Of a DNA stretch of 64,000 nucleotides, positions 1 through 12,697 are shown one piece after another (position 1 is the stretch's first letter; each line of letters opens with the position of its first letter). The stretch is from Moniliophthora roreri (taxonomy: Eukaryota; Basidiomycota; Agaricomycetes; Agaricales; Marasmiaceae): positions 1 through 64,000 of the forward strand of contig LATX02000240.1 of assembly GCA_001466705.2 (NCBI GenBank). The letters are read 5' to 3'. The notes beneath the pieces were generated by a model. The model did not search any database, was not told the DNA's origin, and saw only the letters and a list, made by a program, of their open reading frames with translations. A program made the position numbers and the translations under genes.

Positions 1-628
1 ACTATTCCTAGCAAGTTCTTTTAAAATAAGAACTCCCGCATATCGCGTCAGCTCTGGCTTATCGGGATGCAGAAGCTCGACAGCAGCTGGCACTTCAGAA
101 TCCATAAATCCCTCGCCAAAAGCCTGACCTTCAATTTCGGCAATCTGACCTAACGTTTTCGAGGCCGCGAGCATTAGATTGAGCTCGGGATTTGGGAGCA
201 GGTGCTTCACATAATTGTAAATCCGGAAGAGATTGCGTTTGAACTCGATGATTTCTTCTCCATCGACATCCAGCAAGTGATCTAATGACATATGAGTCTC
301 AGATTGACTTGAGAAAATAGACAGGCGCACCAATAGCTATCAAGCCACCAAACTTTGCTTGAATATCCTGGCTGTGCAGCAGGTCAAAGATCCTTCGATT
401 AATGTTGTCATCCCAGAATTTTTCTGCTGTATCTGAAGACATTTCTGAAACAATAGTGCCAACCTATCCCAAGGTGTAAGCCGAAGAAATCCTAGTGCAA
501 GACTATCGACTCACATATCGTCGAAGTTCTATGGCCGATTGTAGACGCGCATCTGGGGTTTTGTTCTTCAGTCCATGAAAGATTTGAGTAAGGGCATCGG
601 TTTGAGCTGCCTGCTGGGTGGACGTCAT
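1..628 (-). CDS. TOR: TOR serine/threonine kinase, N-terminal HEAT-repeat end (partial)
   Basis: This is the 5' end of a gene that runs off the left edge of the window. The ATG (complement of 626-628) opens MTSTQQAAQTDALTQIFHGL, followed by an intron and an exon reading SSDTAEKFWDDNINRRIFDL, then GGLIAI spliced onto DHLLDVDGEE, and then LFRIYNYVKHLLPNPELNLM and GYLILKELAR-like helices up to base 1. The order of these segments matches the extreme N-terminal HEAT repeats of eukaryotic TOR/mTOR (short N-terminal helix, GGILAI-type repeat, NYLRNLLPSND-type repeat, VLVLRELA-type repeat). TOR is the PIKK-family kinase of TORC1/TORC2 that couples growth to nutrients; the catalytic domain would lie outside the window. 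The ATG was chosen because the frame opens there directly into the conserved helix and no in-frame upstream extension is visible. Two introns are visible. Identification rests on the HEAT segment only. Confidence 0.82.
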
Positions 629-1125
629 GGGCAGACACCCTTAGCACGCTCAGATACTGAACTCAACGTATGCAGAGTCGATAGTTCGAAGCTGTGAGGT
701 GGTAGTCAGGAGCTGCCTAATCCAGGTGAGCGTCAAGGCGATACTGGGGCCAGGTAACCGGGCAGCGGCAATTTACTGAGGCCTTCTCGACTCAACACAT
801 ATAGCAGTATTTTCTTGTCCTCTCTGTCGTTCTATTTGTCGCGGTGGATAATCTAACGGGCAATGGAATCGATACACATGTCATCAGTACGTGCCCTGAT
901 GTTGATTCGTTAGATCTAACGTTTTTCCGATAGTCGAGTCTTTGTTTCTCCTTCCCGTAACACATCTTGGCAGAAATGGTGCTCTCAATGGCCTAGAGCT
1001 TTCGTCAGGTCATTGAAATCCGACTGCTTAGATTCATTGTTTCCTATTTTAAATTACCCAGCCCTTCAATATCTCAAGTCTGTTCGTTCTTCTAACCCTC
1101 GGGTGCGGTGTTGACTCGATTCATA
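629..1125. other. Intergenic region upstream of TOR
   Basis: About 500 bp between the TOR start codon and the first recognisable exon of the phosphotransferase remnant. No convincing gene is seen. It should hold the TOR promoter and 5' leader. Confidence 0.5.
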
Positions 1126-1930
1126 GGAGATCACCAACTTTCCATCAATTAGCTCTGAAGGTGAACTCGACCGACTCATCGATATCCCAAGTGTGAAGGA
1201 ATGGGAGCAAGACCTTCTCAGACGCCTGGATGTGAAAAATTCTTTTTGCGATTTCAGCCTGCCATCGGATTTCTCCTAACCTTCTGGTCAAGGATTCGGA
1301 TGCCTCCGAGCGGGCCAATATGGTGTTTGTTCGTCAACACACCTCTATTCCAGTACCTGAAATTCATTTCGACCATCTGTCTCGTATTGTCATGGACTAC
1401 GTGGAGGGTAGGACCCTATACGAATGCCGGCGTGACCTAAGGCCATTAATGCGTTTTCGCGTCGCCTGTACCCTGCGCATGTATATCAAGCAACTCCTTT
1501 TACTTGAAAGGGGATCACGTTGGACGCTTAACCGACTCCACTGTTGACGGAATCGTCTTTGATCCTTACAATGACGGGGAGGAAGCGAGGTCCATTTGAG
1601 AGCATTGAACGATTTTGCACTTTCTGCGAGTTTGCATCTGTTCTGGGACGGTTACCCGCTGCGAAAGGAGCCGAAAAGCCTCGGTGGCAGCATTCGCGTC
1701 TGGTGTTCACCCACGGTGATCACAATGCTACCAACATAATTTTGGCAAAGGACAACTCGCTATGGGTGATTGACTGCGAGCGTTCTGGATTCTATCCTCC
1801 TCAACTGAAAGCGATTTCCATGGTTTTGGTTGATGACGATGGGACCGTATGCCAAAATCCTGGTCCCGTTTTAGATCTTTCATTACTGGTCGGGTTAGCG
1901 CTTCGGAGTCGTTGTTTTGGAAGGAGGTAA
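1126..1930 (+). pseudogene. APH/choline-kinase-like phosphotransferase remnant
   Basis: Pieces of an aminoglycoside-phosphotransferase-type (APH, protein-kinase-fold) small-molecule kinase appear in order but in different frames. First come an N-lobe piece around LLVKDSDASERANMVFVRQH and PVPEIHFDHLSRIVMDYVEG (about 1275-1430). A helix RFRVACTLRMYIKQL follows. Then, in another frame, comes DSTVDGIVFDPYNDGEEA, and in another GPFESIE. Finally the catalytic loop HGDHNATNIIL and metal-binding WVIDCERSGFYPP appear (about 1710-1800). The HGDxxxxN and IDxExxG motifs are diagnostic of the fold. The first frame change can be explained by an intron (donor after CCAA near 1192, acceptor near 1257). The later ones fall a few bases apart with no fitting splice sites, so frameshift decay is more likely. 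The C-lobe also stops early at 1930. An extensively mis-spliced but functional gene cannot be excluded. Confidence 0.55.
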
Positions 1931-2705
1931 GGACTGGGTTATTTCGTTGTTAGTGTGTACATGGGAGTGTTGCCATCAATACAATTCTGCTGACCGTGTA
2001 AAGCGTCCCGACTACTTATTTGAGTGTATAAAAGAAGAGAACCTGAACGGAAGAAGTATTTCCTCCATCTGATACAATTAATCCGGGTACTGGTGGATAT
2101 GCCCACCTTCTACAGTGTTGCCAGGCCGACTCGGAGATCCACACCTGGCCGAATGGTTATCTCGAGGATGCCCTCATTACTTGCAACTGTCGGTGAGTAG
2201 ACAGGTCTGTTCGTACATTTCAGGTACTTAGTTTCATACTGACAGGCAAGTCGATTGCCATCTTCGAAACGAGAATCATTTATGGGCCAGATGCATACGA
2301 CGCGCATGCAGGTGTTGACTGAAGCTGGGATATACTTCCAAGGAGTCAGACTGCGACACGAGTCAGTACTTACACTTCGAGGCGAGCCAGTGTATACCTA
2401 AACGGTGGTTGTGCTTATGGTCGAAGAAAAGGTTGCTCGTGTGATGAAAAAGATACATACGTCCTCTATCATCCAACTTTCCTACTTCGTGGCTGTTTTC
2501 TTAAATTCCGCTGTCAAGGAATCCAAATAGATAGATAGATACTCACCTATGTCTCAAAGCAATCTGTGTGCCATCTCATATTATCGTGACAGTACGAGGA
2601 TTGTGGAGCTTGAGGGATATATTAGAGGCCGAGGGTTGGCCGGGGGCGCCTAATTCTCGTCTCAACATCATTCCCACCACTTGCCCACCACCATCTACTG
2701 TCAGA
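1931..2705. other. Intergenic region upstream of XRN1
   Basis: No gene recognised. It contains a short TAGA microsatellite (about 2527-2540) and presumably the XRN1 promoter. Confidence 0.5.
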
Positions 2706-5700
2706 ATGGGTGCGTTTTTCCTCCAGTTTCTGCTTCAATAACGACTCACAACTTTACAGGCATTCCAAAGGTATGTAATCTCACTCTGCAAGGAACTGGT
2801 ATGGCTGACAATAGGTAGTTCTTTCGATACATTTCGTGAGTGGGCAATTCCATCCTTCATTCATCGTCACCAACCATTCTTCAGAGAACGATACCCATTG
2901 ACTTCGCAGTTGATTCAAGAGAATAAGATACCTGAATTTGGTGCGTGGTTTGGCGTATATCCAGGGTCCAACGTTCATGGTTTTGCAGACAATTTGTATC
3001 TCGACTTTAATGGCATCATACACAATTGTTCACATCCCAACGATGAAGATGCACATTTCCGGTTATCAGAAGAACAAATTTTCACCTCAATTTTTGCATA
3101 TGTCGATCACCTTTTTGGCAAAATCAGGCCCAAGAAGCTCTTTTTCATGGCTGTCGATGGTGTCGCTCCACGAGCCAAGATGAACCAACAGCGTAGTCGA
3201 CGGTTTAGGACTGCAAAGGAGGCTAGGGAGGTCAGAGAGAAAGCAGAGGCAAAAGGAGAGAAGCTTCCAGATGAGAAGGCGTTCGACAGTAACTGCATTA
3301 CCCCAGGAACATCTTTCATGGCCAAGTTGTCTGAACAGCTTCGCTACTTTGTCAACAAGAAGATCACGGAGGACTCGAATTGGCGCAACGTGGAAGTCGT
3401 GCTTTCCGGACACGAGGTTCCAGGTGAAGGAGAACACAAAATCATGGAGTACATCCGACTTTCTCGTGCTCAGCCAGACTACAACCCCAACATGCGGCAT
3501 TGTCTTTACGGACTTGATGCCGATCTCATCATGCTTGGCCTTCTCAGCCATGATCCACACTTTTGTCTTCTCAGAGAAGAAGTCAAATTTGGTCCCGCAC
3601 GCAAGAAAACCAATAACTCCCTAGAATCCATCAATTTTTACCTTCTTCACCTTTCCTTGTTCCGGGAGTATCTCGACACAGAATTCCACTCCATCGCACC
3701 GGAATTACCGTTCCCATACTCACTCGAACGAGTCATAGATGATTTCATCCTTCTTGCCGTCTTCGTTGGCAATGATTTCTTGCCAAACCTTCCCGATCTA
3801 CATATCCACGAAAATGGCCTCGAACGGCTATTTGAAGTGTACAAACGTGTTCTGCCATCCCTTGATGGTTACATCAATGATTCAGGTATCATCAATATGC
3901 CGCGGCTGCAATGCATTTTAGACGAGATGGCCACATGGGAACAGGAGGTATTCGAGAAGGAATACGCTGATATGAGTTGGTTTAGGGGAAAACAGGCGAA
4001 CCAACTGGAGAAACTCGAGCAAGCGCGAAGGAACAAGGGTTTGATTCTGACGTCTGAGCAGAGAGAGCTGTTCGAGAGGGTTCGAGAGTTTGTGTTAACC
4101 AAGATGGAGAAGGACGGCGAGCGGTTGAAGATTGTCAATGACTTACCGGCTCGAGATCGCACGTTTATGGCAACCCTCGCGGAGGATCTGAACCTGGATG
4201 CGGCCTGGGACGAGTACGACGACGACGGGAACAATCTTTTTGTCTTGTCGTTACCCGCGAACGATGACGACGGTTCGTCAGAGGACGAAGTTGCGACAGC
4301 GGAATCAGAGGCAGCAATACATCGCGTGCTCAATAAATATTCGAAGGCGCCCGTTAGCGCACCTCAGGATCCCACGAAAACTATGAGCAACAAGATGGCG
4401 GAATGGAAGAGGGATTACTACCGGACAAAGTTGGAGATCAATTTTGACTCCCCGGAGGAGATGGGCAAACTTGTTCGTCGTTATGCTGAAGGTCTGCAGT
4501 GGGTCATGCATTACTACTTCTCGGGTGTAGCCAGCTGGGGCTGGTTCTACGACTATCACTATGCTCCGAGAATAAGCGATTTGAAGGGCCTGGATGAGAT
4601 GTCATTCGATTTCGAGTTAGGGGAACCTTTCAAACCTTTTGAACAACTTATGGGTGTTCTGCCGAGTGCAAGTAAAGAGCTTGTTCCTCAAGCATATTGG
4701 GTGAGTTCCACTACCTTCTTTTCCAACCTGCTCTGATTCGCAATCAGCCCCTCATGATCGACCCAGTCTCTCCTATTTCTCATTTTTACCCTTTGACGTT
4801 CGAGCTGGACCTCAATGGCAAGAAACAAGATTGGGAAGCGATTGTCAAGATTCCCTTCATCAACGAAAAGGAGCTCCTTGCAGCAATGGCTACACGTGAG
4901 CGCCTTCTCAGCTTAGAGGAGCGCGGCCGCAACTCTTTTGGCACCTCTACACGCTTCACCTACGCCGGCCCTGATGCCGAACCAACTCAATACCCCAGCT
5001 CTCTACCGGGCTTCTTCCCACCGTTATATCGATGCATGTGTAAGATGGAGGTGTTCAATCTACCGACCCTAGATGGCCTTCATTTGGTGCCAGGGTTGAG
5101 AGATGGCGTGTCTCTGGGTAGGGAAGCTTTAGCCGGCTTCCCTTCGCTTAAAACGCTTCCCCATGCAGGCGTGGTAATCGGGTATCATCACGTCAACGTT
5201 CATGGGTCCGAGTCGCGGAATAAGTCTGTCATAGTCAACATTGCTAACGCATATGAAAACCGGAAGTCTGAGGACATTGCGCGGGACCTCGTTGGAAGCC
5301 GAGTGTGGATAAATTGGCCGTTTTTGAGGGAGGGTATGGTGGTCGGTATCAGTGATTCATTGTTCCGTTACGAGAAAGCGAAGATTGCTGGAAGGGATAA
5401 AGTCGTTAGTACACCTCACAGTCATGGCGGACTTGGACACTGGAAATCGAAGGCACAGAGGATAGAAGACGTGTACTCGAAGCGGTGTGGTGTTGTGATC
5501 GGAGAGGTTCAGGTCTTGGTTCATGTGAGGCCTTTGAAAGGTATGTCGCCTTTTTTGAACATCAGTTCTTGTTGTCTTACGGTATCTACGAATAGGACTG
5601 AAGCGGCTAGACACTGGCGCATTCATCAAGGACTATGAAGGGCAAGACAAAGAGACAGAGCAAGCACTGCAGTTATGCGTAACGTCGGTGATGTCTGAAG

Positions 5701-7371
5701 ATCCCCGCTTTCTCGAGCGACCAGCTCCTCCTCTTGCCGAGGAATTCCCTGAAGGAAGTAAGATCTTCTTCCTCGGTGAACATGCGTATGGTGTAGCTGC
5801 TCAGGTCAGCAAGACAGACGAAAAAAACCGCACACTCAGCGTTATCTTGGCGTTCTTCCCCTCCGACAAGACCGAGAAGCTCAAATTTAAAGAGATAGTA
5901 GAGGCGTCACAGTTACCCTCTGCGTCTTCACCTGCTTCTGCGTATGTTCCATCGTACATGGCGGCTAACCAGGTGAATCTCTCTGGTCGAGCTTTGTCCA
6001 AGATAACTTCTTCATTCATGGTTATCACATCCGATAACCAGAAACACAACCTCGGCCTATGTCTCAAATACGAAGCGAAGGCATTGAAGGTTGTGGGTTA
6101 TACGAGAAAAGACAAGGAGGGCGGACGACATTGGGAGTATAGCCAGAAAGCTTTGGCTCTAATACGAGAGTACATCCAGCGGTTCCCTGAAGTTTTTGAT
6201 GGACTTGAGATGGAAGGGAAGAGTGGCAATGGGGACATGATGGTTAGGGCGGACATGTTTTTCGGGAATGCAGAGAACCCGGACGCAAAGGTTAAAGAGG
6301 TGAAGGCGTGGTTAAAGAGCAAGGGGGTCAGAGACTTTGAGCCGGTGTCATTGTTCTGCGACCAGTTGGACAAGGTAATATCGACACTTCTGGTGGGCTT
6401 GCGGTCGGCTAACGGTATCTCCAGGAAACTGTTTCGCAGATTGAGAAATTGGCCGATTCATACACTTCCTCGCGGTCAACTGCAACAATTAAGAAGGCCA
6501 TTGTGAAGGGGATCCCCAGGCAGGCGGTGCTCAAACCTTCGGACGCCATTTATCGTCTGCAAGGTCAACAGTTTGCGTTAGGCGACAGAGTGACGATGGT
6601 GAAGGACTCTGGTGGAGTTCCTTTATCCGCAAAGGGCACGGTGATTGGCCTAGATGCCAAAAGTATGGATGTAGTTTGGGATGCACCGTTCATGAGCGGA
6701 GGAACCTTAAGTGGCAGGTAAGTTGGACGCATTTGTGATTGCTGGACGTGCGGTGCTCAGTGGTTTTAAGGTGTTCCCAATATCGCGGCTCCACTGTCGA
6801 GTTCAACACTTGTCTGAACCTAAGTAATCCTCAATTCGTAACATCGACAAATCCCCAAGCACCTCCACCTCCACAAAACACCAATTCGCCATTCAAACCT
6901 CGAATAGGACCTCAGCCTAACGTGCTGCCTCCTCAGGGCCAACAAGGAGCTTCTGGATGGAAGCCTACTCCTGCACCGTCTGCATCGTCACCTGTGTCAA
7001 TAATGAAGAATCCCAACAGAGGTTCCGGACGGGGAAGTGCATTAGTTAGAGGCGGTACACCATCGAATCGAGGAGGCAACCCGGGCGTCATGCAGAATGG
7101 ATATGCGGACCATTCAAGTCCCCAAGCGTCAAACGGACCTCCTGCATCTTCACCTGTGCAGGCACATACGTCACCGGCAGCGACCAACGGCGTTCAGTCA
7201 CATTCTAATCGTGGTAGCTTTGCGCCACGCGGCGGAAGAGGAGGCGAGTTCGTACCAGGTAGAGGTGGACGAGGTGGATTCGTAAATGGATTCCACGATC
7301 GGGGTAGGGGTTCTTCAAGAGGATATCGGGGGCGAGGCAGGGGCTTGTATCCAGTGCCGAATCCATCCTGA
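2706..7371 (+). CDS. XRN1: 5'-3' exoribonuclease 1 (XRN1/KEM1 family)
   Basis: Cytoplasmic processive 5'-3' exoribonuclease acting on 5'-monophosphate RNA in decapped mRNA turnover. The start is an ATGG at 2706 interrupted by an intron. Splicing three tiny exons gives MGIPKFFRYISERYP, the invariant XRN N-terminus. Catalytic-core landmarks follow: DNLYLDFNGIIHNCSHPND, FMAVDGVAPRAKMNQQRSRR (the R/Q-rich helix), EGEHKIMEYIR, YGLDADLIMLGL (acidic metal site) and FVGNDFLPNLPDL. The middle carries the XRN1-specific PAZ/Tudor/SH3-like region; the last part is a Pro/Ser tail ending in RGG/GRGG repeats (about 7220-7350). About eight introns were traced, one of which (2941-2988, 48 bp) is a multiple of three and would be read through by an ORF finder. 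The predicted length of about 1,400 residues is close to yeast Xrn1. The stop is at 7369-7371. Confidence 0.95.
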
Positions 7372-9391
7372 GCCGATCTGGGGCGATAGGCTACTGATTT
7401 TGCGGTTGATTTCATTCCAGGTTTTGCGTATTCAGTAGGATGGATGTAGAATCGTACCACATTATTATTTTTGGGTACCCTATGTACGATTGCTACTTGT
7501 ATTGTATTCAACTCTCTACATCAAAACCCCGACGCTCATTTCTTCTGTTCAAACGTGTAGTATCATGGGATTGAACGTCACGATGCAGAACCATCAGAAT
7601 CTCATTTCGGCAGCGTACGGGCTCGATTTCAACGAAAGTTTGAAGACTTAGGAGATCATTGACGACATTCGCCAGTTACGCTAGTCGCTGGCCCCGGGCC
7701 GGATAAAATCACTGCAAGAAGACGAGGCCAACCCTTTTCCATTTACCTCCGTCAACTCAACCGAAATTGCTCCTCGAGGTTCTTTCCTACGATGTCAACC
7801 TTGAAGCTGCTATGAATGGTACGTCCTAGAGTCTTGCACTTACTTCATTCTCTCACTTCATTAGAACCCGGTTAGGTTCTGAAATGAGCTTCTTCGAAAA
7901 TCCCTGAATTCTGGTCATCGGGTATCGACGGATATTGTTCGAGATTCGGAGAAGTCGATGGTCAAGGCGCTGAATTGAAGCTCCTCTTGTCTCTCGGGCA
8001 AAACGTCATGAGGGAAATGCAGCGCGAATCGATGTGGTTCATATGATCACCCAAAATAGAGGATACAATGCGGCCTGTCCTCAAGAACAAGGGATGAAGA
8101 AGACCCCGGCAATTTTTGGCCTAGAGCAAGAAGATTTTCCAGTCTTCGCCCCCGCTACCATTTTCGCGAAGCTTCGACGTCTCGACAATCTGTCTGTCAA
8201 TCCTGACATAGCAAAAAGGAACGACAAGTGTATTTTGGCATTTGTTTACGAAGGGATGCACCATGGGGTGGACGTTTCGGGACCGCCCGTCTTTTACGTT
8301 GAACGTGTTCGTAGTTCTGTCCGGTATATTCGGGCAGTATTCTGTGCGGCAGTCGAAGTGCTATGCAGACAGGTTCTTAGACGACTTTCAGACAGCCGGG
8401 ACAGCCGGGACAGCCGACACAATGTCGTTCTGTCGTGGAAGCTGAATTATCCGGGGTCACTATCGGTCTGCATTTGACACTGTGCTCATTAAGCAATTCA
8501 CTAGACGATGAGCTGCGGTGGTTTCACCATGTTAGGCTCTCCGAGTCGGAATGGATTTCTCGTATGACACCGGCATGTCCTCACTTTTTTTTTTCGCTCT
8601 TTGGCCGATCGCCTAAGTTCCCGCTGGCCGCCTTCATTAGCTCGGATACTTCCAGGCGAAGGTTTGCGAATGGTCACATTGTGAGTTCCCGTCGTCTTGT
8701 ATCACTAGATCTCATGTTATCACCTCGTTAGGTATAATATAGTACGGCTTCCCAACCTTTGCAACAGGTATTCTCATGTTGTTCTCATGCCATCTTATAC
8801 CTACGGGATAAAGTCCCACTCGGGAACTCTTCAGCATCTTCGATGACCGATGACCTCGTTTGCTCCGTCCGCGGAACACTTGGTAAAGCGGCAGGCAACC
8901 ATCTATGAGAATCCAGTGTTAGCCGTTCCCCTCGGATTTCCGAAGACCGTCAAGAAAGCCGTGCTGAGGCTAAGAACTTGGTTTCTCCCTTAGCGGTTCT
9001 AGGTTCAACCAGACCACAACGTTACATAGTCCCCGAATCCGCCACCTCCGGATATGGATCCTGGTACGATAATTAAGGCACTTTGGTTGTAGATACTCGC
9101 CTTGTGAGCCACTTGTAGGATTTTAAAGCTGTAAGCTGGAATGAATATGATCCTTATATAGGATCCAGGTACCGGTGCACGCAGATCTGGGAGATCTTCG
9201 GTTACCGTATGTGTGGATTACCTCATACCCCGAAGTCAGTGGGACTGATCATTTGATGATCGGGATCACGAAAACCGACTCTTGGAGCGACCGACGTGTA
9301 TATCGCAACTATTTACATTATATGATTCCTCATAAATATTCAACAGAGTGGCTCAGGAACTCCCGCCTCTCAATTTCTCCCCCATACCATC
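7372..9391. other. Gene-poor interval between XRN1 and the M20 hydrolase
   Basis: About 2 kb with no recognisable gene. One open frame of 147 codons (8034-8477, plus) shows no known motif and ends in a low-complexity Ser/Arg stretch created by a tandem GGGACAGCC-type repeat near 8392-8420; I do not support it as a gene. Upstream of the next gene there are AT-rich TATA-like stretches, including a near-palindrome around 9149-9166 with a central TATATA. Confidence 0.45.
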
Positions 9392-11787
9392 ATGTCCTCC
9401 CACAACGACGCCGATATCACTGTTGGATGCTTTGGTCGACTATTCAAACGCAAAAAGCATTCCCGTCGTTCAGCTTCATCTCGGCTACCCGCCCAGTCGT
9501 CTTCGTCGTCGTCATCACAGAGAGATGAAAAGAGTTCTACAGTAAAAGGACAGTCGGTACGTCCTACAGCATCACCTCCCGTGATCACAATCTAAACGAC
9601 GCGTCTATTCAATTAGAATGAACAGCACGACTGTTACTGTCCAAACTGCGATTTCTCGTTCGGAAAACAAGCGCTCTGGTGGCCGTCCGAGTCACAGACA
9701 ACTCTACCCGCATACACCCCTTCCAAAGACCACCTCCGCAGTGTATCCGCCCAGGCGATCGATAACGTACTATCCGACCTCAAGCCGAAGCTACGCCAGC
9801 TAAGTCTACAGATCCACGGTAGCCACTTCATGTACTTGCGGGCCAAGACGGTGTTTACTCATCGCCGACCCTTTTCTAGACAATCCAGAGCTACAATTCC
9901 ACGAAAAGTCAGTCCTCGACACGTATCTGCCTATCAATATCTGACACGACTGTGGCGCCAGGTTTGCTCACAACCTTTTGACTTCCTTCATGGAAGATCA
10001 TGGGTTCAAGGTTACTAGAGGATACCTCGGTCTTGCTACCGCTTGGAGGGCTGAATACACCCACGGTAGAGGCGGACGGGTGGTGGGAATCAATTCTGGT
10101 AAGCCCTTTAGTCCTCTGCGTTGTAATGTCCACCTTAACATCTGAATTATAGAAATGGATGCCCTCGAAGGCATTGGTCATGCTTGTGGCCATAACCTCA
10201 TTGCCGTCAGTGGCTGTGGTGTCGCAATTGCTTTGAAAGCAGCACTTGAAAGGACGAACACCGCCGGCAAAATTATTCTCCTTGGTACTCCTGGTATGTT
10301 CTTTGCAATAGGAACTGTCCGTCCCCGATTCATTAATGAAATCAACTCCAGCTGAAGAAAGTGGAGGCGGAAAGATCATTCTTCTGGAGCGTGGTGGCTA
10401 CGAGGAGATGGATATTTGTATCATGTGAGATTTTTTTTTCGTTCTGTATGCTTTACGCTGGTCGGCGTCTAACACGATAAACCCACTCAGGTCCCACCCA
10501 GGCCCCGGACCTTCTCATTCATTCGACGTGGGATCTTCTAATGCTATGCAATCCTTCGAAGTCGAATATTTCGGTAAAAAGTATGTGATAGTGATGATCA
10601 TGAGGAATGAGTGAAGGACTGACAGTTTTTCAGCGCCCATGCTGGAATGGCACCATGGTAATAGACTTGTACGTCTGATGTGGTCTCATCTCATTACTCT
10701 CTCAACAGGGAAGGCACAAATGCGTTGGACGCGGCATTCCTCGCATACTCTAGCATCTCTGTACTACGACAGCAGATGAAACCTGATCACCGAGTTCATG
10801 GAGTTATCCTAGGAAAAGACTGGATTCCAAATGGTACCTCGCTTCATTTCTCCGGTCGGAATAGTCAGCTTATATGCTTATAGTCATCCCCGACTACGCA
10901 AAGATGAGATGGATAGTCCGAGCACCGAGCTACCCGGAATTGAAAGTCTTCGCTGACAAAGTTGTCAAGTGCTTCAAGTAGGACCATATCCCTTGCCGGA
11001 CCTCATGTTTAAGACTGATTGTTCTTCAGTGCTGCCTCGATGGCAACAGACTGCAAAGTGAATGTCAAGGCCGAGCCTGCCTACTACGACCTGAACCAGA
11101 ATCCAGCTCTAGGTGCGCGTCACTCGGTCATACTCTTTGCTGACAATCTCATGGTTCTTTTCAGCTAAAGAGTTCTCTGCGATTGTCAAGGATCACTTCC
11201 AAATGGACACGACTTCACATGGTTCTACGGCGTCGACTGATTTTGTAAGTCGTCATTCACTCCACAGACTGTGACACGGGCACGATTTAACTCCGATGAC
11301 AACAGGGAAATGTTGGTTACCGTGAGTGAAAATGTATTGCTTACTGTCAGGACCACCGAGTCTCAACATCCGCCTCTAACGTAGATTTGCCTTCTCTACA
11401 TCCGATGTTCGGTCGGTTCATCTCTTGTTGCGGTCTTCGCTGAGTGCTAACTCCTACTTCTTCCTGCAGCCATACCCACGGAACCAAACGGCGGGAACCA
11501 CACCGCCGCCTTCACTCGCTCGGCGGCTACCGACGCGGCCCATGAAGCCGCCATGTGCGTCACACAGGCTCTGGCCATGACAGCGTTCAGAACCATCGAC
11601 GATGATGCATTCTTTCAAGAAGTCAGTATCTTCTCGACCTTTCACTTGACTCCAGCTCACCTGCTCATTGATCACTTCTGTTATCGTCAACCAATCCTGA
11701 CTTGCTGACCATCTCTTCTATTGACAGATTAAAGATTCCTTTGCTGCATCATCGAACATATCGGGTTCACCTGCTATCTCTGTTTGA
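9392..11787 (+). CDS. M20-family metallopeptidase/amidohydrolase (PM20D2-like)
   Basis: A di-metal M20 hydrolase close to peptidase M20 domain-containing protein 2, whose family splits amide bonds of small substrates such as beta-alanyl dipeptides or N-acyl amino acids. After splicing, the core reads [56 protein letters not shown] (metal site; the canonical M20 motif), [17 protein letters not shown] (catalytic Glu pair), [32 protein letters not shown] (dimerisation domain) and a C-terminal [18 protein letters not shown]. The stop is at 11785-11787 and about 10 short introns are seen. It starts with an unusual 70-80-residue extension: basic and Ser-rich, then CYCPNC, a possible small metal-binding or disulfide cluster, before the hydrolase domain. 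ATG 9392 is the only upstream ATG in frame. The substrate cannot be told from sequence. Confidence 0.9.
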
Positions 11788-12697
11788 AATGACGATGACG
11801 ATGTAATGATTTCCCCTTTTACTGCATGCCCAACTCATATGTATCACTACCAAATCAATACCGCACCCAACGACATTCCTGGGACTTGATTATGGAAGGA
11901 CCCTGGCTTCGGACTTTTGAGATTATGGTCCGCATGTAGGCGTATTCTCGGTTCATGTGTATTTTTACCCACAGGCGCACACCAATCATGTTTGTGAATC
12001 CAATAGCATGGCTTCATCGGAACCTTACCGCCGCCGCCTCCTCAGGTTCATCCATCTTTTTTGCGTAAATTCAACGTTGGACGTGTCTTCCCCATACCTG
12101 AGCTTGTTCATGTTCCCCGCGATGATGATGATGATAAGCACTGACATCGGGACATCGGGACCAGAAGGCTACCTTGACAGTTCATTAATGGACCTGACGA
12201 AGCCACTCGTTAACAACCCAGCAATTCCTGCTTTCATAAATGAGGTGTTCTTCTATTGGCGGAGTCAGCGTCGACATCAGGAATCAATAATGAATTTTTG
12301 ACGGTCAAAAGTATTCGCCAAAACCAATCACGATATTAGGAAGAGCGGTAGGTAGGTAGATATAACGTGAACAGAAATCCAAAAATAAGCATATAGAGGT
12401 GAAGTATAGTTTGAACGGAGGTGGGAGGTTACTGTCTAAAGGCCGGGATGCCCTTTTGGATCCGCGCCGAAAGACTTGGGGGTTGCAAGTGTGAAGGCGA
12501 AAATGCACAAGGGAACATAAAGGGTTCTCGAGTATAAGGTATGATGTCCAATAAGATCGGAATGGGGGTGACGGGACTCATAGAAGAAAGATATAGCCTT
12601 CCAGAAAACAGAGTAAATGTATGCAAAATGCAGAGCCTGACGAGATGCGAGTAGAAAGCGCTACTTATTGCGACCAAAAGAGAGAGAGAAAGACAAA
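11788..12697. other. Convergent intergenic region
   Basis: About 0.9 kb between the 3' ends of the M20 gene and the J-protein gene. Short open frames here have no recognisable motif and contain simple repeats (GATGATGATGATGAT near 12120). I see only 3' UTR-like sequence. Confidence 0.45.

Noticed and set aside
2898..4736. 612-codon frame as a stand-alone gene
   Set aside because: It starts at a TTG and includes an in-frame 48-bp intron; the real XRN1 start is spliced from tiny exons at 2706.
8034..8477. 147-codon open frame between XRN1 and the M20 gene
   Set aside because: No recognisable motif, ends in repeat-derived low-complexity sequence, and no splice partner is evident; surrounding frames contain many stops.
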